Positions 32,130 through 44,725 are shown, counted from the first letter of the stretch. The stretch is DNA of 64,000 nt from Tolypeutes matacus (GCA_026826555.1 JAKSZT010053764.1:15558413-15622412); one strand, 5' to 3'. Notes: generated from the sequence alone by a model not told the origin. Numbers and translations are program-made.

Positions 32130-33283
32130 AAAAAGATATTTAGATTACATAAATGTTACATAAAAATATAGTGGATTCCCATATGCCCTGCTCCCCACAC
32201 TGTGCACATTTACCCACATTAACAACATCCTTCATTAGTGTGGTACATTCATTGCAATTGATGAACACATTTTGGAGCATTGCCACTAAGTATGAATTTT
32301 AGTTTATATTGTAGTTTATATTCTCTCCCACAAAATTCTATAGGTTATGACAAGATATATAATGGTCTGTATCTGTCATTGCAATGTCATTCGGGACAAT
32401 TCCCAAGTCCTGAAAATATCCCATATTACACCTGTTTCCCCTCTCCCTGACATCAGAACCTCCAGTGGCCACTGCCTCCACATCAATGATATAAGTTCTT
32501 CCATTGCTAGAATGACAACGTCTATAGTTGAATACCAGTAAGTCCACTCTAGTCCATAATTCATTCCCCAATCCTGAGGATTCTAGGATGGTGATGCCCA
32601 CTCTACCTCTAATTGAGAGGGGGCTTAAGTCCCATACAGCTGATGGATGGGACTATCTTGCTTGCATTTGTGGACTCTCTCAGTTCCTTGGTATGGTGGT
32701 TGTCCAGCATCACCTCCTTAGTTGTCCTGGGTGAGTCCAATGAATTGGAGAGTAGGTGTTGCAACTCCGTTGAGGCTCAGGGCTCAACTGGCACATGGAC
32801 ATCCCAAAGAAGCAAGTCTCTTGGATGTACCCCTACCAACTTCAGCACCAACTATAGGTTCAAATAGAAGGGACAAAAGAGCCATGTGTAGGAAACCACA
32901 AATGAGTCCAATTCTGTCACACTGGGAAGCACAAACCCCAAAGTAGGGCCCACTGGCAAGGCAACAAACTGATGAGTTATCTGACCTGACCAGTGGGGCT
33001 CCTGTCTTCTCCAGAGCCGACAGGAGCCACTATTTGGGGAAGTGTCTAGTTTGGCAGTCAATGAGCTCCTGCTGAGATGTACATAAGCATAACCTCTGGA
33101 ATGACCTCCCAACTCACTTTGAAGTCTCTTAGCCATATAAACTCAATTATCTTTACCTTTCCTCCGTTTTGGTCAAGGTCTTTTTCCAGTTGCATTGCTA
33201 GTTGGTGCTTGGTAGTAATCACTCGGTGCCAGGGAGGCTTATCCCTGGGAATCATGTCCCAAGCTGGGGGGAAGTTATTGCAT
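32130..33283 (-). mobile_element. 5'-truncated L1, long 3'UTR type
   Basis: Over 1.1 kb is read on minus and ends in the L1 3' end (reverse at 32130-32230). The same order appears on the plus strand at 58560-59045 directly after ORF2 sequence (shared blocks such as gagtgggcatca and ggttctga), so this is L1 3'UTR rather than an independent repeat. No ORF2 is left. The (TTTA)n tract abuts its 5' side. Confidence 0.65.
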
Positions 33284-33334
<51 letters not shown>

Positions 33335-33348
33335 TTTNNNNNNNNNNT

Positions 33349-33391
<43 letters not shown>

Positions 33392-33394
33392 TTT
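33284..33394. repeat. (TTTA)n microsatellite with assembly gap
   Basis: A pure TTTA tetranucleotide array is interrupted by ten N (33338-33347). The gap shows that the real array length was not resolved. The frames rich in LFIY residues here are artefacts. Confidence 0.97.
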
Positions 33395-33739
33395 CAGAGA
33401 GCAAACAGTGGTTTAATGCTGTTTAAAACCCAGATTTTACAAATTTCACTTTGCCACGTAGTTCAAGTTATTGGATTTATATGCTGAGTTCAGCTTAGAG
33501 AGAGGAGAGGCCACATTTGAGCAACAAGGAGGCTCTCAGGAGGTAATGCTTAGGCACCCTATAATACTAGGCTAAGTTTCAATTTCAAGAGTAAATGTTC
33601 ATAAGCACAGTCATCAATATCAAGGGCCTGTCAGTGGACCATCCTCCATCACTTGCCTCTGTACTTGGGAGATTCTTGCTGTTCCATTAGAGAATGTGGC
33701 AGAGCTCCCCAGGATGGGAATTTAATATACTTTTGGTTA
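33395..33739 (-). other. L1 3'UTR-like sequence flanking element C
   Basis: Together with 36531-36750 this reads as one interrupted segment: ccccaggatggga...gaatctccatccactg resembles ccctaggatggga...ggtctccacccactg at 37440-37490 in L1 copy 2. I therefore regard it as related 3'UTR sequence; the match is moderate. Confidence 0.45.
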
Positions 33740-33744
33740 TTGTG

Positions 33745-34290
33745 TGTATTAGTCAGCCAAAGGGGTGCTAATGTGAAATACCAAAAATGGGTTGGTCTTT
33801 ATAAAGGGTATTTATTTGGGGTAGAAGTCCACAGATACCAGGCCATAAAGCATTAAGATTCTTCTCTCACCAAAGACCATTGCCATGTGTTGGAGCAAGA
33901 CAGCTGCCGACGTTTGCCAGGGTTCAGGCATCTTGGGTTCCTCTCTTCCCGGGGCTGCGTTTCTCTCCGGGCTTAGCGCTTCTGGTTCCTCCACAAGGTC
34001 AGCTGCAATCAGGCGAACAGCTTGCTTCTCTTCTCCTGGGGCCTTCTTTCCAACATCAAGACTCCAGCATCAAAACTGCTTCTCAAAAACTGCTTCAACT
34101 CTGTTCTTTGCCTTGCCTTTTATATTTGATTCCCCACCCACCAAGGAGTGGGCCTCAACACCCTACCTAGGTGGCCCGGTCAATGCCCTAAACATAACTT
34201 AATCATGCCCAGATTAACAGATCAGTTTACAAGCATGATCCAATTATATTTTTGGAATTCATAATTACATCAAACTGCCCAACTGCAACA
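33745..34290 (-). repeat. 3' LTR of element C
   Basis: The 546-bp LTR ends TGTATTAG...CTGCAACA on plus. I count about five substitutions against solo LTR D (37608-38153) and the same diagnostic insertions (the gcgcttctgg and agactccagc blocks). Confidence 0.92.
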
Positions 34291-34799
34291 CTCCACCCTC
34301 TGAATTCCAAAAAATACATTACAATATTCAAAAAGGCTTAAATCAGTAACAATTCAAGTACAAAATCATATCATAGGCAGTTTAAAGAAATACAGTTTGT
34401 CTTCAGGTAAAATCCCGTCTGCTATAGACCTCTGAAACTTACAAAACCATTTAACTGCTTCCAATACACAATGGAAAGACAAAGCATAAACATTTTCATT
34501 ATCATAAGGAGAAATTAGGATGTTAGACATGAGTCATGGATCCTCTACAGTTCAGTAAACCTGCAGGGCATCCTCCATTCGATTTCAAAGTCTGAGAGTC
34601 ATTCTTAAGACGATGGTTTCTTCTCCTTGGGACCCATGGGAACCCACCCTTTCCACAGGCTTGCCCAATGGCCATTTTCTTGGTTCCACCCTCATCAAGC
34701 ATCTGGGTGTCAACCAAGCTCCAGACCTCACCCTCCAAGAGTGTTGGAGTGATTGCCACACCTTACCAATCTTTGGGTTACAGTCTTAGCCCCTCTAGT

Positions 34800-35893
34800 A
34801 CAGTGAAGTGAAGACAACATTCCCCCTAATCTTTGGCATACAGGTTCAACCCTCTCAGAGCAACAAGTTGACCACCGGGCCTTCCTTAACATTTGGCATA
34901 CAGGTTCAACCCTCTTAGAGCAATGGGTTGACCACCTGGCCTTCTCTAATCCATGGGGGACAGGTACACCCCTCTCAGAACTATGGGGTGTTGACCTTAA
35001 CCACCCTAATCTTTGAGGAATGTGCTCCACCCTCTCTGCACCCTGGGATGGCAAAACTCTCCCAGAACATTGGGTGGGGACATCCACCCTCTTCAGCTGC
35101 TGAGGAAAACTCACCCCTGCACCATGGGGCATCAAAACTTTCCCAGAACATCAGGTAGGACCATCCACCCTCTTCAACTGCAGAGGCAAACTCACCCTCT
35201 CTGTACACATGGGTGGGGCTCCTCTCTTGGACCAAGGAGATGTCTTAAGTCCAGATCTCTGCTTCCAAGGTTTTCTTCTTAAAGCTGATTCTCGTTCAAT
35301 CTCTCCTTTCCAAGTCCTCTTTTGTCCAAGCTGACAGTGGTTTTGTTCATACAGCGCTCTCAAAAACTTTGTTGGTTTAGCATGCAGGAAGCAGGGGTCC
35401 AAGCCATCAGACAGTAAGACTTTCCACAAGTCTTTCCTAGATAACTGCATCTTCAATTCTGAGTTATGAGTTCCAAGTTTAGCTAAGTCTTCAAATGGGG
35501 CACTTTCATCTGGAAACTTGATTTCCAGAAACTTGGAAGTTCCGGAATCAGTTTCTGTTTTCTTTGTGCCCAAAAGTTCAGTCCTTAGTGTATTTCGCTC
35601 ATCTAGTATTTGCTATAAGCTGCAAGGAGAAGCCAAGCGACATTCTCCAAGTTTACCTTGGAAAATTCTTTAGCTAAATGCTCTGGTTCGCCATTTTCAA
35701 ATTCTGTATTCCATATAACACCAGGAGTTAATCTTGTTAAGTTCTCTGCAACTTTAAAACATGGATCGCCTTTCTTCCAGTTTCCAATAAAAGTTTCATC
35801 ATTTACTTCTAAGGCATCATAGAAAATCTCTTTAGCATCCATATTACTATCAGCAGTCTCTTCAAAGTGGCCTAAGCCTTTTCCATCAAGCAT
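34800..35893 (-). pseudogene. gag-like ORF of element C
   Basis: The N-terminal frame 35603-35893 (96 codons, MLDGKGLGHFEE...) continues without the stop seen in element B, reaching WLLLAAYSKY. It then shifts into 34981-35573 frames. The C-terminal region is coded by a larger tandem array than in A or B (extra unit near 35095-35185). It is otherwise the same protein as in elements A and B. Confidence 0.6.
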
Positions 35894-35992
35894 TTCACAA
35901 TTCCTCCAAAAAAATACCCCTTACCCATTTATAAAACCATTCCAACATTTTGGTAATTACAAAAGCACTACCCCACTCCTGGTACCAAATTC

Positions 35993-36525
35993 TGTATTAG
36001 TCAGCCAAAGGGGTGCTAATGTGAAATACCAAAAATAGGTTGGTCTTTATAAAGGGTATTTATTTGGGGTAGAAGTCCACAGATACTAGGCCATAAAGCA
36101 TTAAGTTTCTTCTCACCAAAGTTCATTGCCACGTGTTGGAGCAAGACAGCTGCCGACATTTGCCAGGGTTCAGGCTTCTTGGGTTCCTCTCTTCCTGGGG
36201 TTGCGTTTCTCTCCGGGCTTAGCTCTTCTGGTTCCTCCACAAGTTCAGCTGAAGACTGTCAGGTGAATGGCTCACTTCTCTTCTTCTGGGACCTTTTCTC
36301 CAACATCAAAACTGCTTCTCAAAAACTGCTTCAGCTCTGTTCTTGCTATGTCTTTTATATTTGATTCCCCACTCACCAAGGGGTGGGGCTCAATGCCCTA
36401 CTGACATGGCCCAGTCAATGCCCTAATCTTAACTTAATCATGCCCAGATTAACAGATCCGTTTACAAGCATGATCCAATTTTATTTTTGGAAATCATAAT
36501 TACATCAAACTGCCCAACTGCAACA
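35993..36525 (-). repeat. 5' LTR of element C
   Basis: The 533-bp LTR lacks the insertions that mark the 3' LTR and differs from it at many positions. It has TATA-like and AATAAATACCC blocks as in other copies. Confidence 0.92.
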
Positions 36526-36530
36526 TTGTG

Positions 36531-36920
36531 TGAATCTCCATCCACTGTGACAATGCCCCACGAACATTTGAACACATTTATATGCCTTATATGTATGCCC
36601 AGGTGAACCTCCTTCCATGTATCCCCCATCACTGACATCCCACACAAATGGTCCTCCCCTGCCACAGTTGTAACCCTTCTGTGATCCAAAACTTCTTCAA
36701 AAATGAAGCCAATAAAATAGCCAAATACAATTAAAAAGAAAATGAAATAATAATGATGTTTTTAAAAATAAGAAATAAAATACAAAAAAATAAAAACTAA
36801 ATAAAGAAACTTGGGGGATAATATAAAATAATGAAAAAAATTTTTTTTGACATTTTGCCTTTCATCACTGTAAGATCTGTTATCTTGTATATACAATGAC
36901 ATTTTCTTCCATTTATTTCC
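36531..36920. other. L1 3'UTR-like sequence and A-rich stretch
   Basis: 36531-36720 continues the sequence interrupted by element C. 36720-36850 is very A-rich on plus. No ORF is present. Confidence 0.4.
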
Positions 36921-37607
36921 CCAATGTCTTACTTTTTTCATTTTGTCTTCATAGAAGTTTTAGATCACAGCAAAGTCACATACAGCATATAGGGGACTCC
37001 CATATATCCAACATTCTCCTTCTTTTCCCCCTTCCCCTATTAATAACATTTTATATGTGGATGGCACATTTGTTATAACTGATGTACAAATATTGAAACA
37101 TAGCTACCAACCATGGTCAATGGTTTACATCATGGTTTACATTTTAGACCATACACTTTTATAAATTTTGATGGAACTTATCATGCCTGTATCCATCATT
37201 GCAAGATCATGTAGAACACTTTCATTGCCCTCAAAATGCCACCTGTTCCATCTATTCTATTCCTCCCTCCCCCTCCCCTCGGGACCAATGGCAACAACCA
37301 GGCTTCATTCTTTTCAGGACCAGATTCATAGTTACTTGCAACAACACTGAGTGCTTGACACACTGGTCTGTCCTCTCCTAGTGGGCACCGCCCATGCTCT
37401 TGAGGCAGTCCTGCCCCTCTATTTGAGAACATAGCAGGCATCCCTAGGATGGGAGTCCAACATCTTCCTGCTCATTATGTGGGTCTCCACCCACTGATAT
37501 AACACACTATGTCAAGATGAACATTCACATACTTCCTAGAAGCCTGCCCCAGGTGTGCCCTGTCCCGAATGCCCCCCACATCCAATGCCCTAAACCAGTA
37601 ACCCTAC

Positions 37608-38153
37608 TGTATTAGTCAGCCAAAGGAGTGCTAATGTGAAATACCAAAAATGGGTTGGTCTTTATAAAGGGTATTTATTTGGGGTAGAAGTCCACAGATA
37701 CCAGGCCATAAAGCATTAAGTTTCTTCTCTCACCAAAGTCCATTGCCATGTGTTGGAGCAAGACAGCTGCCGACGTTTGCCAGGGTTCAGGCATCTTGGG
37801 TTCCTCTCTTCCCGGGGCTGCGTTTCTCTCCGGGCTTAGCGCTTCTGGTTCCTCCACAAGGTCAGCTGCAATCAGGCGAACAGCTTGCTTCTCTTCTCCT
37901 GGGGCCTTCTTTCCAACATCAAGACTCCAGCATCAAAACTGCTTCTCAAAAACTGCTTCAACTCTGTTCTTTGCCTTGCCTTTTATATTTGATTCCCCAC
38001 CCACCAAGGTGTGGGCCTCAACACCCTACCTAGGTGGCCCAGTCAATGCCCTAAACATAACTTAATCATGCCCAGATTAACAGATCAGTTTACAAGCATG
38101 ATCCAATTATATTTTTGGAATTCATAATTACATCAAACTGCCCAACTGCAACA
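37608..38153 (-). repeat. Solo LTR D of the ERVL/MaLR-like family
   Basis: The 546-bp LTR with no internal region is flanked by an exact 5-bp duplication CCTAC (37603-37607 and 38154-38158). It arose by LTR-LTR recombination of a provirus. It is nearly identical to the 3' LTR of element C. Confidence 0.95.
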
Positions 38154-38492
38154 CCTACCTTGCCCTATTGCCCAAGGAGCATTCCCAACATTGTAGTTTC
38201 AACCACGTACTCACCAATCTCCAGTGTTTACCTGCTTCCTCCCCCAACACTCTCCCAAGTTCCATGGACAGTCCAACCTCTCCCTCCACACCCTACCCAC
38301 TGACATACCTGCACCACCTAACCCTGTTGTATCACTGCACCACTGTTGTGCCCCTCCACTGCATAACTACACACTTCCACCTTATCATGGATTTTGCCCA
38401 TATGGGCATTGGCTCACAGCCTTCTCCCTTCTTATTTCCTATAAACCATTCATCCAGACTCTAGCTCTGTGAGCCTGCTCAATTTGCTTAAT

Positions 38493-41400
38493 TCATATCA
38501 GTGAGGTCATGTAATATTTGTCTTTCAGTACCTGACTTGCTTCACTCAACAAAAGGTCCTCAAGATTTATCCATGTTATCCTGTGTGTTAATACTGTATT
38601 TCTTCCTACAGCTGAATAATATTCCATTGCATGTATATACCACAATTTGTTTATCCATTCATCTGTTGAAGGGCATTTGGGTTGATTCCAACTTTTGGCA
38701 ATAGTGAATAATGCCACTATGAACGTTGGTATGCATATATCTGCATATATACCCAGGAGTGGAATTGCTGGATCATATGGCAGTTCTATAGTTAGTTTTC
38801 TGAGGAACTGCCATACTGCCCTCCACAATGGTTGTACCATTCTACATTCCTGCCAGCAGTAGATGAGGGTTCCCATTCCTCCACATTCTCTCCAACACTT
38901 GTAGTCCTCTGTTTTTTTAATAGCCGCCAGTCTAATGGGTGTAAGATGATATCTCATTGTAGTTTTGATTTGCATTTCCCTAATAGCTAGTGATGTTGAG
39001 CATCTCTTCATGTGCTTTTTAGCCACTTGTATCTCTTCTTTGGAGATGTGTCTATTCAAAATCACTTGCCCATTTTTAAAATGGGTTGTTTGTCTTTTAA
39101 TTTTTGAGGTGTAGGATTTCTTTATATATGCAGGACATTAGGCCCCTATCAGATAGATGGTTACCAAATATATTCTCCTATTCAGTAGGCTGCCTTTTCA
39201 CTTTCTTGACAAACTCCTTTGAGGTGCAAAAGTTTTTAATGTTGATCAGGTCTCATCTATTTTTTCTTTCGCTGCTCATACTTTGGGTGTGAAGGTCATG
39301 AAACCATTTCCTATTAGAATATCCTGTAGATGCTTCCCTACATTATCTTCCAAGGTCTTTATGGTCTTGGCTCTTATATTTAGATCTTTGATCCATCATG
39401 AGTTAATTTTTGTATAAGGTATGAGATGGTGTTTTTCTCTCATTCTTTTGAATATGGTTATCTAGTTCTCCAAGCACCATTTGTTGAAGAAGCCATTCTC
39501 TCCCAGTTGAATGGGCTTGGTGGCCTTGTCGAATATCAATTGACTGTATATGCAAGAATCTATATCAGAACTCTCAACTCAGTTCCATTGGTCAATATGT
39601 CTATCCTTGTGCCAGTACCATGCAATTTTGACCACTGTAGCTTTGCAGTATGTTTTAAAGTCATGTAGTGTGATTCCTCCAATTTCATTTTTCTTTTTCA
39701 ATATTTCTTTTTTTTTTTTTTTTTACCAGGAGGTCCCAGGGATCGAACCCGGGTCCCTCCATATGGGAGACGGACGCCCAACCAGTTGAGCCACATCCAA
39801 CCCCTTTTCAATATTTCTTTGGCTATTTTGGGCCCCTTGCCTTTCCAGATAAATTTCATAGTTAGTTTTTCCAATACAGTAAAAAATGCTGTGGTGATTT
39901 TTATCGGGATTGTATTAAATCTGTAGAGCAGTTTGGGTAGAATAGACATCTTAATGATGTTTAGTCTTCCTATCCATGAACAGGGAATATTCTTCCATTT
40001 ATTTAAGTTTTCTTTGATTTCCTTTAACAGTGTTGTGTAGTTTTTTGCATATAAGTCATTTATATCTTTAGTTAAATTTATTCCTAGGTATTTGATTGTT
40101 TTAGTTGCTATTGTAAAATGGATTTTTTTCTTGATTTCCTCCTCAGATTGCTCGTTATTGGTGTACATAAATACTATTGATTTTTGCACATTGATCTTAT
40201 AACCTGCCACTTTACTGAACTCTAGAAGCTTTCTTGTAGATTTTTCAGAGCTTTCCATGTATAGGGTCATATCGTCTGCAAATAGTGAAATTTTTACTTC
40301 TTCCTTTCCAATTTGGATGCCTTTAATATTTTTTCTTGCCTAAGTGCTTGAGCATTTACTTCTAACACAATGTTAAATAGGAGCAGTGAAAGTGGGCATC
40401 CTTGTCTTGTTCCTGATCTTAGAGGGAAAGCTTTTAGGATTTCTCCACTGAAAATGATGTTAGCTTTATCATGTTGAAGATGTTTCCTTATATTCCTATC
40501 TTTTGTAGTGTTTTTATCAGGAAAAGGTGTTGTATTTTGTCGAATGCTTTTTCTGCATCTGTAGAAATGACCATTTGATTTTTTTTTCTTTTGATCTGTT
40601 TATGTGATGTTATCACATTGATTGATTTTCTTATGTTGAAACATCCTTGCATACCAGGGATGAAACCCACTTTGTCATGGTGTATAATTCATTTGATGTG
40701 TTGTTGAATACGATTAACAAGTATTTTGTTGAGTATTTTAGCATCTAGGTTCTTTAGAGAGATTGGTCTATGGTTTTCCTTTCTTGTGGCGTCTTTGGCT
40801 TTGGTATTAGGGTGATGTTTGTATCATAGAATGAGTTAGGCAATGTTCCCTCCACTTCTGTTTTTTGGAAGAGTTTAAGCAGGATTGGAATTAGTTCTTT
40901 CTGGAATGTTTGGTGGAATTCATCTGTGAAACCATCTGGTCCTGGGCTTTTATTAGTTAGTAGGTTTTGGATGACTAATTCTATCTCGTTACTTGTGATT
41001 GGTCTCTTGAGTTCATCAATTTCTTCTTTCATCAATGTGGACTGCTTGTGTCTTTCTAGGAAGTTGTCCATTTCCTCTAAATTATCCATCTTGTTTGCAT
41101 ATAATTTTTCAAAGTATCCTTTTCTGATACTCTTTATCTCTGTGGGGTCAGTGGTGATATCTCCTTCCTCATTTCTTATTTTATGTATGTGCATCTTTTC
41201 TCTTTCTTTGTTAGTCTAGCTAAGGGTTTGTCAATTTTATTGATCTTCTTGAAGAACCAGCTTTTGGTTTTATTTTTTCTAGTGCTTTCTTATTTTCAGT
41301 TTCACTTAGTTCTGTTCTAATCTTTGTTTTTTCCTTCTTTCTACTTCCTTTGTGGGTTAGTTTGTTGTTGTTTTTCCAATTCCTCCAGGTATGCAGTTAG

Positions 41401-42340
41401 GTCTTTGATTTTAGCTCTTTCTTCTTTTTTAATATAGGCATTTTATGGCTGTGAATTTTCCTCTCAGTATAGCTTTTGCTGCATCCCATAGGTTTTGATA
41501 TGTTGTGTTGTCATTTTCATTCGTTTCAAGGTAGTTTCTGATTTCTTTTTAGATTTCCTCCTTGACCCACTGTTTGTCCAAGAGTGCATTATTGAACTTC
41601 TATATTTTTGTGCCTAATCTGGTTCTCTGCCCCTTGCTGATTTCCAGCTTCATTCCATTGTGGTCAGAGAAATTACATTGTATAATTGCAATCTTTCTGA
41701 ATTCATTGAAAGTTGTTCTGTGGCCTAGCATGTTGTCTATCCTGGAGGATAATTCATGTGCACTCAAGAAGAATGTATATCCCGCTGTACTTGGGTGTAA
41801 CATTCTGTATATGTCTATTAGGTCCAAATCCTCTAATGTATTATTCAAAGTCTTTGTTTCTTTATTGATTCTCTGTCGAGATGTTCTGTCTAATGGTGAT
41901 AATGGTGTATTACAGTCCCCCACTGTAACTGTAGAGGCATCTATTTCTACACTCAGTTTTTCTAGTGTTTGCCTCGTGTATTTTGAAGCACCCTGGTTAG
42001 GTACATAAATGTTTATGATTGTTCTTTCTTCTTGATAGATTACCTCTTTTATTAATATATAATGCCCATTTTTGTCTCTTACAATAGTTTTGCATTTAAA
42101 GTCTATTTTGTCTGATATTAGTATAGCTACCTCCCCCCCTTTTTCGTTATTGTTTGCTTGTAGAATTGTTTTCCAACCATTAAGTTTCAGCCTCCTTGCA
42201 TCCCTGGGTCTAAGGTGAGTTTCTTAAAGACAGCATATAGATGGGTCATATTTCCTTATCCATTCTGCCAATCTGTGTCTCTTGACTAATGAATTAAATT
42301 CATTAACATTCAATGTTATTACTGCCAAGGAATTACTTAC
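38493..42340 (-). pseudogene. L1 copy 2 ORF2, heavily disrupted
   Basis: Frames at 41600-41923 (endonuclease, with SRIDNMLGH), 40754-41194 (PGPDGF), 40488-40670 (STDAEKAFD), 39698-40270 (after FADDMTLY near 40262-40290) and 38493-39065 (Cys-rich [17 protein letters not shown]) follow the ORF2 order on minus. A SINE at 39711-39804 and several frameshifts break it. Confidence 0.88.
39711..39804 (-). mobile_element. Monomeric DAS-like SINE in L1 ORF2
   Basis: The tRNA-like head is on minus (plus gggatcgaacccgggtcc ... gttgagccacatcc) with a T-rich plus-strand tail. The exact 16-bp duplication TTTTCAATATTTCTTT flanks it (39695-39710 and 39805-39820). Confidence 0.93.
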
Positions 42341-42395
42341 ATTAGCCATATTTTCTTAAGTTTATGTATGTCATATGTTGTTTTTATTTCTCTTC

Positions 42396-43282
42396 TCATC
42401 CTTTTAGTTGTTCTGACACTCTCCTCCAACTCTCTCTCTCTTGTTTTTTCCTTTCCACCCGCAGAACTTCCTTTAGTATTTCTTGAAGTTCAGGTTTCTT
42501 ATTGAGATACTCTTTTAATTTCTGTTTATCTGTGAATATTTTGAACTCTCCCTCATTTTTGAATGCCAGCTTTGCTGGATAGAGAATCTTTGGCTGGAAG
42601 TTTTTTTCTTTTAACACCTTGACTATGTCATACACTGCATTCTTGCCTCCATGGTTTCAGATGAGAAATCAGCATTTAATCTTATTGTGCTTCCCTTGTA
42701 TATGATGGTTCTTTTTTCTCTTGCTGCTGTCAGTATTCTCTCTTTGTCGAGACCATTGGACAATTTGACAAGTATATGTCTTGGAGTAGACCTGTTAGGA
42801 TTTGTACTGTTTGGGGTGTGCTGCACTTCCTGGACATGTATGTCCATGTCCTTCAATAGGGTTGGGAAGTTTTCAGCCATTATTTCCTCCAACATACCTT
42901 CTGTCCCCTTTCCCTTCTCTTCTCCCTCTGTGATGCCTATAATGTGTATGTTTGTGTGTTTTTGGCTGTCATTCAAAATCCTGAGTCCCTGCTGGATTTT
43001 TTCTATGTTTTTATCTATCTGTTTGATTTCAGCTGCACTGTCTTCTATATTGCTGATTCTCTCTTCTGCATGTTCAAATCTGCTGTTATGTGCTTCCAGC
43101 GTATTTTTGATTTCTTGTATTGTGCCATTCATCATATCTGTTATCTTTTTATGTATGTTTACAATTTCTTCAGTGTGTTCTTCCAGTGTCTTCCTAATAT
43201 CCTTAATCTCTTCCTTCACTTCATTAAGTTGATTCATGATATTTGTTTGGACATCTCTGATTAGTTGTTCCATATTCTGCAT
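42396..43282 (-). pseudogene. L1 copy 2 ORF1, one frameshift
   Basis: 219 codons (42623-43282) hold the coiled coil and RRM (ILVKLSNGLDKERILTAARE), and 79 codons (42396-42635) hold the C-terminal domain (MYDIVKVLKEKNFQPKILYP). The two overlap, so a single indel separates them. Confidence 0.87.
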
Positions 43283-44335
43283 CTCCTCCTGTTTTTTAGT
43301 TGGTTCGTTGGATCAGGCTGTGTCTTCCTGTTTCTTAGTATGGGTTGTAAATTTTTGTTGGTGTCTAGGCATCGGTTTATCTTATGGATTTGTTTAGTTG
43401 ATTAGCTTCTCTTTCTAATCTAGGGTTTTATTTTGTTGTTTTTGTGTGTGTGTGGTAAGTTTTCACTTTGACACTTCATTCCCTTATTCTGTTTCCTTGC
43501 TGTTGTCTATGTTCCCTTGTGAAAAAAAAATTAGGGCTAGAGAACAGGAAAGAGGTAAGAAGAGAAAAAGGATAATAGTAATAATAATAGTAAAAAGTAG
43601 AAGAGGATCCATAGGAAAATGTATAATTAACTTGAATAAGAAGTGCAGAGGAATAAGAATAAAAAAGTGAAGTACAACCAATGAGATGAGAAACTGAATA
43701 GAGAAAAATATATAGGATGAAATTAAGAGGCCAGAATGATGAGAAGAGAGGGAAAGAGAAAAGACAAACAGAAAAAAAAGTTTAAAAAGAGAGAAAAAAG
43801 GAGAGAGAAATAAAAACAAGAAAAATTGAAGTCCAAAGAAAAAGAAGTGGAGTGTAAGAACAACAACAGAAAGCAGAAGATAGAAAGATGAAAGAAGGAA
43901 AAGAAATAGCATAGGTAGACAAAACTGGTAAACAAAAGAAGGAAAACAAAGCAAGGGGAAACCCAACAAAGAAGAAACAAGACAGCAGCAACTAATTAAA
44001 AAAAAAAGTAGGGGGATAGAAAGGTTAAAAAAAGAAAGAAAAGAACAACAAACAAACACACAAACAAACAAAAGCCATGGGAAAACAGCCTTCCCTCTTT
44101 AGGCCCCTAAGGAGCTTCTCAGGCTGCTGGTGTTCATCAATCAATTACCCAGCAGCCTGCCCTCTGCAGGTTTTGAACCGGGTTTTAGCAAGTAAACTAA
44201 GTTAAATTTAAAAAAGGAACCTTTTTAAAGAAAAATAAGAGATCCAAGAAAAACGAATACAAAATGAATGTCTGTATGTTCCCTGTCCTAAAGTAACAGC
44301 TAGATGTCTAATAACCCAGTGGATCACTTCCTCTA

Positions 44336-44405
44336 AGAAGAGCTAGGAATTGAACCAGGGACCTCACACATTCACGGTAGGAACTCCTCCACTGAGCTAA
44401 GCTTT
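44336..44405 (-). mobile_element. tRNA-derived SINE fragment
   Basis: ggaattgaaccagggacc...cactgagctaag resembles the minus-strand tRNA-like head at 46390-46460. No tail or duplication was found. Confidence 0.45.
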
Positions 44406-44725
44406 CTGCTTGAGTCAGTTAGCCTTTCAGAATGTTATCCATCCACTTTCCCTTGGGCAGGTTAGAATCTTTGCAATTGGCCAGAGTTCTGCTGCTAGGT
44501 GCCGGTCTGTCCCTGCCTCCTTCCTATTCTAATTGTTTTATCTCCCATGGTAGCTGAGTGTGACAGCCTGTGAGCAGGTCCCCCCTCCCCTCTCCTCGAG
44601 GTCCCTGCCAAGATTCAAAGGGGACCCTGGTGACTGAACTCATGGCAAAGAAACCGCTCTCAGCCCTCCTCCAGACCCGTCTTATTCCCAGGGGCCCCTA
44701 AATAGGCCCTTAAAAGCTTATTGAG

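Larger units (their letters stand above)
33745..36525 (-). mobile_element. Short ERVL/MaLR-like element C, complete with two unequal LTRs
   Basis: The 2.78-kb element is on minus: 5' LTR 35993-36525, internal 34291-35992, 3' LTR 33745-34290. An exact 5-bp duplication TTGTG (33740-33744 and 36526-36530) shows one insertion event. The primer site is intact (tRNA-Leu type, 35971-35986). The two LTRs differ at dozens of positions and in length (533 and 546 bp), while the 3' LTR is nearly identical to solo LTR D. Confidence 0.93.

Noticed and set aside
33202..33487. ORFs with LFIY repeats
   Set aside because: They read the (TTTA)n microsatellite and cross an assembly gap.
43484..44071. 195-codon minus-strand ORF rich in Leu, Phe and Ser
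   Set aside because: It is the translation of a nearly pure pyrimidine tract in a L1 5'UTR; stops are rare in such composition and no domain is visible.
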